This document shows, piece by piece, positions 34,603 through 44,309 of a DNA stretch of 64,000 nt; position 1 is the stretch's first letter, and every line of letters starts with the position of its first letter. The notes beneath the pieces are model-generated. The model was not told where the DNA came from. It searched no databases and saw only the letters and a list, made by a program, of their open reading frames with translations. The DNA comes from Thiodiazotropha sp040506195 (GTDB lineage Bacteria; Pseudomonadota; Gammaproteobacteria; Chromatiales; Chromatiaceae). The DNA is taken from positions 310,001-374,000 of the forward strand of contig JBEVXH010000002.1 in assembly GCA_040506195.1 (NCBI GenBank). The letters are read 5' to 3'. The translations under genes and the position numbers were made by a program.

Positions 34603-35577
34603 CTATTTCTTGTTGTAGTATTTTTTAAAAAGCAGTTTTGCAGACTCACGATTGAAGCTGGTGATCCTGTGATCGTTGATATCGGCAGCTGACTGTTGAT
34701 GTTCCGATGCAACAGATGGTTGTTGATTGAATGGATGCGCACCTTGAACCGCAGACGTTTCGTCAGGCTGTTCTACGGCAGCATGCTTATCCTTCAGTAC
34801 TTTGGCGACCAGGGCACTATCCAACAGCAGTTTCTGATCGGCAAACCCATACACAAGCGAGGTATCGCAAAGGGTATTGATGATACGCGGGATGCCATGA
34901 CTGGTCTGATAGATCAGCTTTATCGCATTGCGGGTGAACAGCGGCTTGTTACGCCCGGCAAACTTGAGACGCTGAAAGATATAGTATCGCGTCTCATCTT
35001 CATTCAGCGCTTGAAGATGGCAATCCACCGAAATACGCTGCTGAAACTGGAGCAGATCCCTGTGCTTGAGCAGTGACCGAAGCTGCGGTTGCCCCACCAG
35101 GATTATCTGTAGCACCTGGTGCTTGTCCGCATTGATATTGGATAGCAGTCGCAGCTCCTCCAGTACATCAGGTTGAAGATTCTGTGCCTCGTCTATGATC
35201 AGTACAGTTCTTTTATTGTTGGCGTACTGGTCGATAAGAAACTGGGTGAAGAGGTCGTACAGGCCGACTTTTTGTGTTTCCCTATAATCGAGATTAAAGG
35301 CAAAAAGCAGCCATTGCAGCAACTCCCCCATGTCGTGATGACTGCTGCTGACGAGTCCAACGGTAATGTCTTCATCAAGCTGATCGAGCAAGTGTCGAAT
35401 CAGGGTAGTCTTGCCACTACCGACCTCGCCTGTAACCACGGTAAAGCCTGCCTGGCTGACCAGGCCATACTCCAATGCGGTATAAGCGGCGCTGTGCTTT
35501 TTCCCTAATACCAAAAATTCGGGATCCGGGAGCAGGCTGAATGGCTTCTCGGTTAATCCATAAAACTTTTCATACAT
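34603..35577 (-). CDS. ExeA-type AAA ATPase (exosortase-locus type)
   Basis: This 324-residue cytoplasmic ATPase starts M-Y-E-K-F-Y-G-L-T-E-K-P-F, typical of the ExeA/GspA-like group that accompanies PEP-CTERM exopolysaccharide loci. Walker A is G-E-V-G-S-G-K-T near residue 50, Walker B is V-L-I-I-D-E-A-Q near 126, and the sensor region R-L-L-S-N precedes L-V-G-Q-P. The C-terminal 60 residues are low-complexity. No membrane segment is seen. A second, much larger ATPase of this type lies at the other end of the locus. The role in polymer export is inferred from context. Confidence 0.88.
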   Translation of the reverse strand: MYEKFYGLTEKPFSLLPDPEFLVLGKKHSAAYTALEYGLVSQAGFTVVTGEVGSGKTTLIRHLLDQLDEDITVGLVSSSHHDMGELLQWLLFAFNLDYRETQKVGLYDLFTQFLIDQYANNKRTVLIIDEAQNLQPDVLEELRLLSNINADKHQVLQIILVGQPQLRSLLKHRDLLQFQQRISVDCHLQALNEDETRYYIFQRLKFAGRNKPLFTRNAIKLIYQTSHGIPRIINTLCDTSLVYGFADQKLLLDSALVAKVLKDKHAAVEQPDETSAVQGAHPFNQQPSVASEHQQSAADINDHRITSFNRESAKLLFKKYYNKK

Positions 35578-35772
35578 CCGTTCTACAATCCCTGGGCTTA
35601 CATTTTTCCATCAATGGGTAGTCTGTCTATTGTCTCATGCCATCACAAGATCGAGCAATGCCTTGTCCGGCACCAAAAAAACAGAGTAAAGCTTTGATTT
35701 TTAAGAGCATTCAACCATTCAACGAACAACCTGGGGAAATAATGCATGAGCCTACCACCAACCCCAAAATCA

Positions 35773-35818
35773 AGCCTGACTACCCCGCCCGGCCTTAAAC
35801 TCTTTGACCAGTCAGGCT
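35773..35818 (-). terminator. Possible terminator of the rfb operon
   Basis: AGCCTGACT (35773-35781) and AGTCAGGCT (35810-35818) are perfect 9-bp inverted repeats flanking a 28-base loop, overlapping the rfbD stop. The following T-run is weak, so this may be a terminator or simply an inverted repeat. Confidence 0.35.
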
Positions 35819-36711
35819 AATCGATCAGCCATGCACTGCTGTAACGAATCCTGCCAATCGGGCAGCTGCAGACCAAACGCCTGATTAAGTTTGCTGTTGT
35901 CGAGCACAGAATAGGCAGGACGTTTCGCGGGTGTCGGATAGTTCTCCGTCGAGGTCGGCTGCACGTTGCACGAGACATCCATCAATTCCAATATGCTCTG
36001 TGCAAAGCCAAACCAGCTGGTTTCACCCGCCGCAGTCATGTGATAGAGACCCAGTTGCGGGGCTGACCCTTCAGCAGACATCCGCAGTTGATGGACGATC
36101 TGTGCGGTGGCTTCCGCTATCATCCGGCTCCAGGTTGGCGCGCCGATCTGATCATCCACCACTGAAAGCTGCCCCTTTTCCCTGAACAGGCGCATCATGG
36201 TCAGCATGAAATTATGACCATAATTGCCATATACCCAGCTGGTACGCAACACCAAGGTCTCGGCGCCTGTCGCCAGAAGTCGTTGCTCACCCTCAAACTT
36301 GGTCTGGCCATAGACACTGAGTGGCGATGCCGCATCCTCTTCCCTGTATGGTCTGCCGCTGGTACCGGAAAAGACAAAATCAGTAGAGTAGTGGATTACT
36401 TTGGCACCCAGTTCCACGGCCAGTTGGCCAAGCAATTCAGGCGCATCTGCATTCAATCGGCGGGAGAGATCGACCTCGGTTTCAGCCTTGTCCACCGCCG
36501 TATGGGCCGCTGCGTTGATAATGTAATCGGGCGCAATCTGCCTTACAGTTTCCCTAACGGCCTTTGCATCCAGCAGATCCAACGGCAAACCACCCTGTCC
36601 GGAAAGGGTTGTATTGACAACCTCGCTTGTCAAACCCAGTGTGCGCTGCAGCTCCCAGCCTACCTGACCATCGCTACCCAGAAGAAGTACCTTCGGTTTA
36701 TTGTCAATCAT
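35812..36711 (-). CDS. rfbD: dTDP-4-dehydrorhamnose reductase
   Basis: This 299-residue SDR-fold enzyme uses NAD(P)H to reduce dTDP-4-keto-L-rhamnose in the last step of dTDP-L-rhamnose synthesis. Visible motifs are the cofactor loop L-L-G-S-D-G-Q-V-G near residue 10, N-A-A-A-H-T-A-V-D-K-A-E near 67, S-T-D-F-V-F-S-G near 110 and the catalytic Y-G-Q-T-K near 133. Its start overlaps the rfbC stop. Gene order on this strand is rfbB, rfbA, rfbC, rfbD. Confidence 0.95.
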   Translation of the reverse strand: MIDNKPKVLLLGSDGQVGWELQRTLGLTSEVVNTTLSGQGGLPLDLLDAKAVRETVRQIAPDYIINAAAHTAVDKAETEVDLSRRLNADAPELLGQLAVELGAKVIHYSTDFVFSGTSGRPYREEDAASPLSVYGQTKFEGEQRLLATGAETLVLRTSWVYGNYGHNFMLTMMRLFREKGQLSVVDDQIGAPTWSRMIAEATAQIVHQLRMSAEGSAPQLGLYHMTAAGETSWFGFAQSILELMDVSCNVQPTSTENYPTPAKRPAYSVLDNSKLNQAFGLQLPDWQDSLQQCMADRLA

Positions 36712-37286
36712 GCTGTTGATTGCCTGTGAAGTTGATAGGGCGGCAGCTGCTCCTCGGATATCTCACTCAATAAAGGGGCGTTACGGTCCTTTTCGGCCAG
36801 CACCGGGCTTAACGTCCCTGGCCACTCGATGCCGATCTGCGGGTCATCCCAACGTATGGAAAACTGTGTTTCCGGATGATAGTAATCAGTGCATTTATAA
36901 GTGAAGATCGCATCCTCGCTCAACACCAGATATCCATGTGCGAATCCAACAGGTACGTAGAGCTGATGGTGATTTGTTTCCGACAGGTGTACGCCGACCC
37001 ATTGACCAAACCAGGGTGATCCCTGACGCACATCCACAGCGACATCGAACACCTCGCCACGGATAACCTGCACCAGCTTGCCCTGGCCATAGGGATTCTG
37101 GATATGCAGGCCGCGTAATACGCCCTTTTGGGAATAGGCCTGATTATCCTGCACAAACCCCCCGGGAACTCCCAGTTGTTGATAACGTTCAGCCTGCCAG
37201 CTCTCCATAAACCATCCCCGTTGATCACCAAAACGCCGGGGGTTCAGCAGCACCACTTCCGGGATCTTTGTCGGTGTCACATCCAT
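36708..37286 (-). CDS. rfbC: dTDP-4-dehydrorhamnose 3,5-epimerase
   Basis: This 192-residue cupin-fold epimerase acts on dTDP-4-keto-6-deoxyglucose. Motifs include R-R-F-G-D-Q-R-G-W-F-M-E near residue 18, Q-D-N-Q-A-Y-S near 46, V-L-R-G-L-H-I-Q near 56 (with the conserved His), D-V-A-V-D-V-R near 77 and V-P-V-G-F-A-H-G-Y near 111. It lies two bases after rfbA and overlaps rfbD by four bases. Length is normal for the family. Confidence 0.95.
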   Translation of the reverse strand: MDVTPTKIPEVVLLNPRRFGDQRGWFMESWQAERYQQLGVPGGFVQDNQAYSQKGVLRGLHIQNPYGQGKLVQVIRGEVFDVAVDVRQGSPWFGQWVGVHLSETNHHQLYVPVGFAHGYLVLSEDAIFTYKCTDYYHPETQFSIRWDDPQIGIEWPGTLSPVLAEKDRNAPLLSEISEEQLPPYQLHRQSTA

Positions 37287-37288
37287 AG

Positions 37289-38179
37289 CTACATCTTTCT
37301 CTCACACAAACTGAGCAGATATTGCCCATAACCATTTTTACTCAGTGCATCACCCATACGCTTTAGTGCCGTGATGTCGATCCAATCCTGACTGAAAGCA
37401 ATCTCTTCCGGACAGGCTATCTTCAATCCCTGCCTTAGCTCAATGGTCTCGATAAAATTACTGGCTTGAATGAGACTCTCATGGGTCCCGGTATCGAGCC
37501 AGGCGATACCCCGCCCCATCTTCTCCAACTGCAGCGAACCCTGGTCGAGATAGAGCTTGTTTAGGTCCGTAATCTCCAGTTCACCTCGCGCAGATGGCTT
37601 CAGCGAAGCCGCCAGTTCACTGACCTGCTCGTCGTAGAAGTAGAGTCCGGTAACCGCATAATTGGATTTAGGATCAGCCGGCTTCTCTTCAATGCCTATT
37701 ACCTGGCCATCCTGATCAAACTCAACCACGCCATAACGTTCCGGATCCTTGACCCAATAACCAAAAACCGTCGCCCCAGCAGTCATTGAAGAAGCACGTT
37801 TCAGTGATTCCACCAAGCCATGTCCATAGTAAATGTTATCGCCAAGAATCAAACAACAAGGCTCGCCGGCGATGAAATCCCTTCCAATGATAAAGGCCTG
37901 GGCCAATCCTCCGGGCTCCGGTTGTACCGCATACTGGATGGTTATACCCCACTGACTTCCATCACCCAACAACCCCTTGAACAAGGTGGCATCCTGCGGT
38001 GTGGTTATGATAAGAATCTCTCTGATTCCCGCCAACATCAATGTGGTTAGCGGGTAGTAGATCATCGGCTTGTCATAGATGGGCAACAGCTGTTTCGAGA
38101 TCGTCAGGGTGAGTGGATGGAGACGGGTTCCCGAACCACCGGCCAGAATAATACCCTTTTTAATCTGTTTATCCGACAT
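37289..38179 (-). CDS. rfbA: Glucose-1-phosphate thymidylyltransferase
   Basis: This 296-residue enzyme makes dTDP-glucose from dTTP and glucose-1-phosphate. The nucleotide motif G-I-I-L-A-G-G-S-G-T-R-L-H-P is at residues 9-22. K-Q-L-L-P-I-Y-D-K-P-M-I-Y-Y-P, L-G-D-N-I-Y-Y-G-H-G and I-E-E-K-P follow in the expected order. Its start overlaps the last base of the rfbB stop. The length is typical of the 290-residue RmlA class. Confidence 0.95.
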   Translation of the reverse strand: MSDKQIKKGIILAGGSGTRLHPLTLTISKQLLPIYDKPMIYYPLTTLMLAGIREILIITTPQDATLFKGLLGDGSQWGITIQYAVQPEPGGLAQAFIIGRDFIAGEPCCLILGDNIYYGHGLVESLKRASSMTAGATVFGYWVKDPERYGVVEFDQDGQVIGIEEKPADPKSNYAVTGLYFYDEQVSELAASLKPSARGELEITDLNKLYLDQGSLQLEKMGRGIAWLDTGTHESLIQASNFIETIELRQGLKIACPEEIAFSQDWIDITALKRMGDALSKNGYGQYLLSLCERKM

Positions 38180-39234
38180 TATCCCTGCCCCAAGCGCTCA
38201 CCGCGATAACTGCCGTCCATTACCCTTTGACACCAAGTCTCATTGTTAAGATACCAGGATACTGTCTTTTTCAGACCTGTTGCAAAGGTCTCATCCGGTG
38301 CCCATCCCAGCTCATGATGCAGCTTTGTAGCATCGATGGCATAGCGCTGATCGTGTCCCGGCCGGTCTTTGACAAATATTTTCAATTGAGTGTGGGGCCT
38401 GTAGGGTGAATCGGGCACCAGTTCGTCAAGCAGAACACAAAGCATATCGATAACTTCGAGATTGCTCAGCTCGTTGTTACCCCCCACATTGTAGACCTCA
38501 CCCGGCCTGCCCGCCTCGAGCACCCGCCAGATCGCCCTGCAGTGATCCTCCACATAGAGCCAATCCCGCACATTGCTACCATCTCCATAGATGGGCAGAT
38601 CCTCCCCAGCCAGCGCCTTTTGGATAAAAAGCGGGATCAACTTTTCAGGGAATTGATAGGGACCGTAGTTGTTGGAACAGTTGGTGGTGAGCACCGGTAA
38701 GCCGTAGGTGTGGTACCACGCCCGAACCAGATGATCCGAAGCGGCCTTGGAGGCCGAGTAGGGGGAATTGGGCGCATAGGGAGTGGTTTCTGTAAATTGC
38801 CCCTCGTCACCCAGGGAGCCGTACACTTCATCAGTGGAGACATGCAGGAAACGAAACGCTTCTGCCCCGTCCGGCGACAAATCCGCCCAATAGGCACGTG
38901 CGCATTCCAGCAGATTAAAGGTACCGCCAATATTGGTGTCGATGAATTCGGATGGCCCGTCTATGGAGCGGTCCACATGACTTTCGGCAGCGAAGTTTAC
39001 AATTGCATTGGGTTTGAAACGCTCGAACAGACCTGCGACCAATTCCCTATCCTGAATCTGTCCCTGGATGAAGTGGTGCCGTGGATCTTCCATGATTGTC
39101 TGGAGCGTATCCAGGTTTCCCGCGTAGGTCAGTGCATCGAGATTCACCACCTGTACACCCTGCCTGGTCAACAGATGATGAACGAAATTACCGCCAATGA
39201 AACCGGCCCCACCGGTCACAATTATCGTCTGCAT
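38179..39234 (-). CDS. rfbB: dTDP-glucose 4,6-dehydratase
   Basis: This 351-residue extended SDR converts dTDP-glucose to the 4-keto-6-deoxy intermediate. It begins with the cofactor motif T-G-G-A-G-F-I-G-G-N-F, has D-A-L-T-Y-A-G-N near residue 36, S-T-D-E-V-Y-G near 130 and the catalytic Y-S-A-S-K-A near 163, then N-N-Y-G-P-Y-Q-F-P-E-K. I chose the ATG at 39234 because a longer frame adds 48 residues without homology before the Rossmann motif. It is the first gene of the rfbBACD operon. Confidence 0.95.
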   Translation of the reverse strand: MQTIIVTGGAGFIGGNFVHHLLTRQGVQVVNLDALTYAGNLDTLQTIMEDPRHHFIQGQIQDRELVAGLFERFKPNAIVNFAAESHVDRSIDGPSEFIDTNIGGTFNLLECARAYWADLSPDGAEAFRFLHVSTDEVYGSLGDEGQFTETTPYAPNSPYSASKAASDHLVRAWYHTYGLPVLTTNCSNNYGPYQFPEKLIPLFIQKALAGEDLPIYGDGSNVRDWLYVEDHCRAIWRVLEAGRPGEVYNVGGNNELSNLEVIDMLCVLLDELVPDSPYRPHTQLKIFVKDRPGHDQRYAIDATKLHHELGWAPDETFATGLKKTVSWYLNNETWCQRVMDGSYRGERLGQG

Positions 39235-39389
39235 TCTAAATTTGCCAATAAATACAATAGGATGAATAAATATCCGGGGGAGTATCAAAGCGGCATTATA
39301 CAGAGTGCGGGCATTCCTAACATAATGTTTTTTTTGATAATTATTATTTAATACCGGAATACTACCTTTTACAGGCACTATCAGGATAG

Positions 39390-41798
39390 TTATTGGAGCT
39401 TATTCAACAACCTCTTCGCCTCTTCGATACCCTCAAAAGGTTTCTCTGTAGCCAGCGCCGTGTTGATATGACGCTTGGCGCTATCTATACGGCCCTGCCG
39501 ATAATAGGCGACCCCGAGATGATAATCGATATCCGGAAACCCGGAACCTTTTCTGGCCGCCCGTTGCAGGATCGGCAGAGCCTTGTCGATCTCACCCCGT
39601 TTGAGGTGCACCCAACCAAGGGTATCCAGAATAATAGGATTCTCCGACAGCTCGAAGCCTTCAACCAACCGCAATGCCTTATCTAGCCCCTCCCGATCTG
39701 ATTCATCCTTGAGCAGTAGCATTGCAAGATTGTTGGATGCCAACAGGTGGCCGGGGTGTTTATCCAGGATCCCTTGATAGATTTTTATAGCACTCTGTCT
39801 GCGGCCTATACGGGAATAATTATTGGCCAGGTCGACACCTATTACCGGATCACCCGTCTTTTCGAAGCCCTCCTCCAACAGACCCAGAACGTCTTCCCGG
39901 TCGCCCTTGAGGCTATTGAGATTTACCAGGTTCCGATAGGGAATTGACCACTCCGGACTCAGTATCAGGGCCTTTCTGAAGGCCTCCTCAGCAAGATCCC
40001 ACTGTTTCTGTGAAAGGAGCACCTCGCCCTTGAGATTCAGGGCTGCGAAATGTTCGGGATTGGCCTCCACCACCTTCTCGATCCGCCGCAAGGCACCCTC
40101 CGGCTTCTTCAAAACAAACAAACCTTTCGCCAATCCAATCAGGGCCTCGATGGAGTTGGGCTGCAATTCAAGCACTTTTTCAAAATCCGCGATGCTCGAG
40201 GAAGCCATATTGCGATTCAGTTGTGATAGCCCCCTGTAATAATAACCATGCGGACTCTCAGGATGCTTCGAAACCAGGACCTCGGCAACATCGGCTACTT
40301 CATCCCACCGCTTGAGCTTATCATGGACCAGTGCCAGGGCTTGCAACACCTTGATATCGTCGGGGGCAAAGTGACGCATCTTCTGCAGAGCCGTAACGGC
40401 ATTATCGAACTCCCGGGTGTTGATCAACAGCTGCACCAGCTCGAAATTGGCAGCTGCCTCTTCAGGCCGGATCCTGATCGCATCCTCTAGGCTCTGCCTT
40501 GCCAATTCGATCTCACCTTTTTTTAAATGGGCCCGGGCCTTCAGGCGATGGGCCTTGACATAGCCGGGGTCCTCCCTCAGCAAGGTACGCAGATCAGCAA
40601 TCCCCTTATCGGGATCGTCGCTCATGAGTGACATACCAGCCCTTACCAGCAGCGCATCCTTGTATTTTGGGTCGGCTTCCAGGACCTCATGCAACAAGGT
40701 TCCGGCTTCCTCAAAGGCCTGCTGCTTGATCAAGGTGCTTGCTTTAAGGGTCCTGGCATCCAGGCCATCCTTTGATGAATCTGCCAGCAGAATGACCTCT
40801 GAAAGGGCCTTGAACGCCTCATCCTTACGCCCCCCGGCCAGATAGTTTCTCGCCAACTCGAGTTTCAATCCGGTATGTTTGGGTGTCTCGCTGACATACT
40901 TCTCAAGCAACGCCTCTGCCCGGCCCCTAGTTCCCTGACTCTTGTAGAGAGCGATCAATCCAAGTTTTGCGTCCATGTTATCAGGCAGATCCGCAATCGC
41001 CTGTTGCAGCACTTTTACAGCCAGCTCGTTCTCCCCTCGTTTTTGATAAAAACTGACCAGGTGCAGCCGGTTTTGTAGATCATCAGGCTTGGATTTGATC
41101 AATTCAGAGAGTACCTTGACGACTTCGTCATTCTTGTCAGACTGCGCATAGAGTCGGGCGAGCAACAGGTAAGAGGCCGTACGATCAGTATGTTGAGCCA
41201 GAGATTCCTTTGCGATGCGAATTGCCAGATCCATCTCACCCTGATCCGCATACAGCGCAGCGAGCAATGAAGCCGCCTCGACATTGCCTGGGTCCGACTC
41301 AATGACCAAGAGTACATCATTGATGGCAGCATCCTTTTGACCCATCTTAGCCTTGATGAAGCCCTTCAATACCATCGCCGCAGTGTCGGCCGGTTCTAGC
41401 TCCAACGCTTTATTGGCGGCAGCGAGGGCCTTTTCAGTTTCGCCAGCCAGGGCAAAGATCGTTCCAAGATGCACCTGTGCGCCAAAATGCACGGGATCGA
41501 GTTCAGTTGCCCTCAAAAAGAGCGCATATGCCTTGGGCCAGTTCTCTTCCTTCTCTTCGATCTGCCCGAACATGAAGTAGGCATCGGCATCCTTGGGATC
41601 GATTTGCAGTACATTCTTAAATTCCAAACGCGCCTTTGTGAAGTTTCCCTGATTGAACAGCTCCATACCACGGTCAAAGTATTTTAGTTTTCGTTCCTCC
41701 ATATCCGTACAAGCGGAAAAAAGGAACAACGTCAATAAAAGGTGAAATAAAGAAATAAATCTGCTAATCAAAAACTGACGGTCCAGGTTTGTCTTCAT
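39390..41798 (-). CDS. PrsT-like TPR lipoprotein of the exosortase system
   Basis: This 802-residue lipoprotein has a leader ending L-F-S-A-C (lipobox) and then a very long array of TPR units. Examples are G-N-F-T-K-A-R-L-E-F-K-N-V-L-Q-I-D-P-K-D and Y-R-Q-G-R-I-D-S-A-K-R. The pattern and length fit the PrsT family (TPR proteins linked to PEP-CTERM/exosortase exopolysaccharide loci). It probably scaffolds the export machinery at the inner face of the outer membrane or in the periplasm. I placed the start at the second ATG (41798), which has AGGA at proper spacing. It follows the exosortase gene on the same strand. Confidence 0.85.
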   Translation of the reverse strand: MKTNLDRQFLISRFISLFHLLLTLFLFSACTDMEERKLKYFDRGMELFNQGNFTKARLEFKNVLQIDPKDADAYFMFGQIEEKEENWPKAYALFLRATELDPVHFGAQVHLGTIFALAGETEKALAAANKALELEPADTAAMVLKGFIKAKMGQKDAAINDVLLVIESDPGNVEAASLLAALYADQGEMDLAIRIAKESLAQHTDRTASYLLLARLYAQSDKNDEVVKVLSELIKSKPDDLQNRLHLVSFYQKRGENELAVKVLQQAIADLPDNMDAKLGLIALYKSQGTRGRAEALLEKYVSETPKHTGLKLELARNYLAGGRKDEAFKALSEVILLADSSKDGLDARTLKASTLIKQQAFEEAGTLLHEVLEADPKYKDALLVRAGMSLMSDDPDKGIADLRTLLREDPGYVKAHRLKARAHLKKGEIELARQSLEDAIRIRPEEAAANFELVQLLINTREFDNAVTALQKMRHFAPDDIKVLQALALVHDKLKRWDEVADVAEVLVSKHPESPHGYYYRGLSQLNRNMASSSIADFEKVLELQPNSIEALIGLAKGLFVLKKPEGALRRIEKVVEANPEHFAALNLKGEVLLSQKQWDLAEEAFRKALILSPEWSIPYRNLVNLNSLKGDREDVLGLLEEGFEKTGDPVIGVDLANNYSRIGRRQSAIKIYQGILDKHPGHLLASNNLAMLLLKDESDREGLDKALRLVEGFELSENPIILDTLGWVHLKRGEIDKALPILQRAARKGSGFPDIDYHLGVAYYRQGRIDSAKRHINTALATEKPFEGIEEAKRLLNKLQ

Positions 41799-42019
41799 GC
41801 ACATATCCTAGTTGTGTGACGATAATCCACTTTATACTTATATTTGACAGGCTATCCGAAATATCACAATGGAATCTATTATTTATTAGGGTATTTGTGA
41901 ATCCATTAACATAAGGTTTACATTTTGCAGTCTGAGTTTATTAATAAGTGCATTATCCTAACTTCCTTTTACGCACTTTATATATCGAGCCTCATTACAA
42001 CAATATGTTTTTCAAGTTA
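41799..42019. other. Short AT-rich spacer between exosortase and PrsT genes
   Basis: About 220 AT-rich bases. I could not define a promoter or terminator confidently. Confidence 0.3.
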
Positions 42020-43597
42020 TCAATTTGGAATGTAGTCATCCAAAAGTGGTACGACCTTCTTAGTAAAATCCAGCAGGCGATTATCTCCATCGACCCACTC
42101 CTCATCCACACCAATAGATGTGGTCAACCTGACCAGGGCGCCATCAGTTCGATGTTTGGTCAAACCGTCGAGAAACAGATACCATTTAACCAACCATTCA
42201 TTGGTAATCACGCGGCCACGCTGCTGAAACCAGTAGTAGACCAGTTGCCTGGTTTCTCCCCGCTTGATGACCAGGCGGTTTACATTCAGTGGCACTCCGT
42301 TGATCTGCAAATCAGGAACCCCAACCTGTGCCACCTGCTCAATCTCCCAACCCCCGCCAGGTATACATGAGCGGGGACTATGCGCTGCAGAACCGGCCTG
42401 TTGAGAGGCATAATAGGCAATGTAGAAGTTGATCACCGAACCGAATGAATCGGCATAGTCACTGATCAGGTGATCGTCCAGTCTCAGAGATTTAAGATAC
42501 ATCTCCTCGAGTCTATCTTCATTTCCTTGCCAGTCTTCGATCTGCATTGGAAAATCACTGAAAGCCTGGCGCTCAGGTAGATTCACCTGCTGTGTATGTA
42601 CATATAGGGAACTCACTGCGATCAGTGCAACCGTAGCGAAGATAGCATAATGAACTTGTGTTATTGGCCTGGTTCTATATTCAATATCTTTCGGCAATGC
42701 TTTGGGCATCTCCAAACCGAAAACATCTCTGAGCTGCCGCTTAGGTTGTCCTATCTTGACCAGCATCGCCATCTCCAGCAATAGGATCAAGAGACAAGCC
42801 ATGAAGACGACCCAGCCCTCAAAGTAATGTAGAAAGCCGTCGGCTTGCTCCCGACCCCAGTAATCCACCAGAACACCGATCACACCGATGCGGAAACTGT
42901 TCATTAGCACGGTGATGGGAATGCTGGAGAGAAACACAACCATCCTCTTCCAAAACTCAACCCGATAGAGATATGCAGCCAGAAAGGCCAGACTTACCAG
43001 TGGAAAGAGATAACGTAATCCATTGCAGGCTTCGACAACCTGGAGTTTGTAGTTGCCTAAGTCGATGACATTTCCTTCAAGAAAGACACTGATGCCGAAC
43101 CAGTGAATCACCTCGACACCGAGCTGGGAAGAGATAAGCTGGAGTTTCCCTGAGAGTGTATTGTAGATGAAGGGAGGAAGGGGAACGATAAAAAAAAGTA
43201 AAAAAAGCGGTCCAGAGACTATCTTAAACGCCTGCCACCCCAAGAGTGCAAAGGTCAAGCCAATAACTGTAATGATCAAGGCATATTGTACAAGAGTAAA
43301 TGTGGTGGCAATCATTCCCATTAAGAACAGGAAACCTGCCACCAGTACAACAATCACACCTAGCCAGGATGGTTGAAACTCAGTCTTTACCAACCGGTAC
43401 CGCCGCTGCCAGATCAGGTACGCTGCAATGAAAGGTAGAAAATAGGCATATCCATACTCTTCCATGTTACCCCAAAGGTTGAGCATAACTGTTATGCCGT
43501 CCCAGAAGCTATAGACTAAGAGAATGGCTGAAACACTGATCATTCCCCATATCAGTGGTGAGTTACGCCATCCTGTAGAGATACTTATTGTTGCCAT
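42020..43597 (-). CDS. Exosortase fused to an EpsI domain (XrtD-like)
   Basis: This 525-residue protein has an N-terminal exosortase of about 290 residues with eight or so membrane helices and the catalytic triad pattern. The Cys is in V-V-E-A-C-N-G-L-R, the Arg in L-M-N-S-F-R-I-G, and the His in F-L-H-Y-F-E-G-W. A C-terminal EpsI-like periplasmic domain follows (F-P-M-Q-I-E-D-W-Q-G at about residue 350). This fusion and size fit the XrtD subgroup, which handles VPLPA-CTERM proteins, but other subgroups also carry EpsI. It would cut C-terminal sorting signals of exported proteins. No substrate with such a signal is seen in this window. Confidence 0.87.
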   Translation of the reverse strand: MATISISTGWRNSPLIWGMISVSAILLVYSFWDGITVMLNLWGNMEEYGYAYFLPFIAAYLIWQRRYRLVKTEFQPSWLGVIVVLVAGFLFLMGMIATTFTLVQYALIITVIGLTFALLGWQAFKIVSGPLFLLFFIVPLPPFIYNTLSGKLQLISSQLGVEVIHWFGISVFLEGNVIDLGNYKLQVVEACNGLRYLFPLVSLAFLAAYLYRVEFWKRMVVFLSSIPITVLMNSFRIGVIGVLVDYWGREQADGFLHYFEGWVVFMACLLILLLEMAMLVKIGQPKRQLRDVFGLEMPKALPKDIEYRTRPITQVHYAIFATVALIAVSSLYVHTQQVNLPERQAFSDFPMQIEDWQGNEDRLEEMYLKSLRLDDHLISDYADSFGSVINFYIAYYASQQAGSAAHSPRSCIPGGGWEIEQVAQVGVPDLQINGVPLNVNRLVIKRGETRQLVYYWFQQRGRVITNEWLVKWYLFLDGLTKHRTDGALVRLTTSIGVDEEWVDGDNRLLDFTKKVVPLLDDYIPN

Positions 43598-44309
43598 TGT
43601 CCCTGATTATTAGAATTCCATTTTATAAGATGTAAACATTGTTATGCGAGATAACTGTAAGCTCCGGCATACAAAATAACTGTCGCATGAGTTCTTTTAT
43701 CAACCTATGTATTGATGATTACTTCCTACACATCCAGTTATTGTTGATATTGTTGGTGTCGTATTGTGATACATCAGCGCGACCAAAGTCCAATGGGGAT
43801 CCAAGTAGATCAGGCTCTCAAACCCTCCTATTTATCTAAAAACCACTTCTGCGTCTGTTGGATACCCTCTTTATTAAGGATGTCTGTATACTCCAGCCTA
43901 TGTATAAACAAAAATAATCATTTTGTCTACGCGGTGAGCATGTAACCAATAATCATTCTGATTATCTCTTGGTGTGGATGGCCTGCACCTATTGATTGCC
44001 TCCATAAGGCATGAGATCTAGTCTGTTTCGTAGTTTTTATTGATGGCGACGTTAATTAGACAAATTTTGTAGAGCAGTCACCAGAGAAGCGTATGCTAGA
44101 AAATAGTGTAGATAATTGCTTATTAACGTACTACAAAGGTTTTCGAAGAATAGAATGTATGTAATTTGTGTTATTTTTGGAGTGTAATTGCACATGGTCC
44201 TGCAAAGTTTTTGTCGAGTGTATTTGTTGCAAGTTTTTGTATGAGGTGGTTTTCCTGAAATACATGAGAAAATCGGTGTGACCCGCTTCACCGTAGGTCG
44301 ATATTAATA
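43598..44309. other. Non-coding AT-rich stretch with a gene remnant
   Basis: About 710 bases without an intact gene. It contains a short remnant on the minus strand (43828-43917, listed separately). Open frames here are short and without recognisable content. Confidence 0.4.
43828..43917 (-). pseudogene. Possible C-terminal remnant of a nucleotide-sugar epimerase
   Basis: A 29-codon frame reading leftwards ends ...D-I-L-N-K-E-G-I-Q-Q-T-Q-K-W-F-L-D-K, then stop. The G-I-x-x-T-x-x-W-F pattern near a C-terminus is common in extended-SDR nucleotide-sugar epimerases and dehydratases. The upstream frame is closed by a stop at once, so only a tail would remain. It is a weak, family-level impression. 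Confidence 0.25.
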
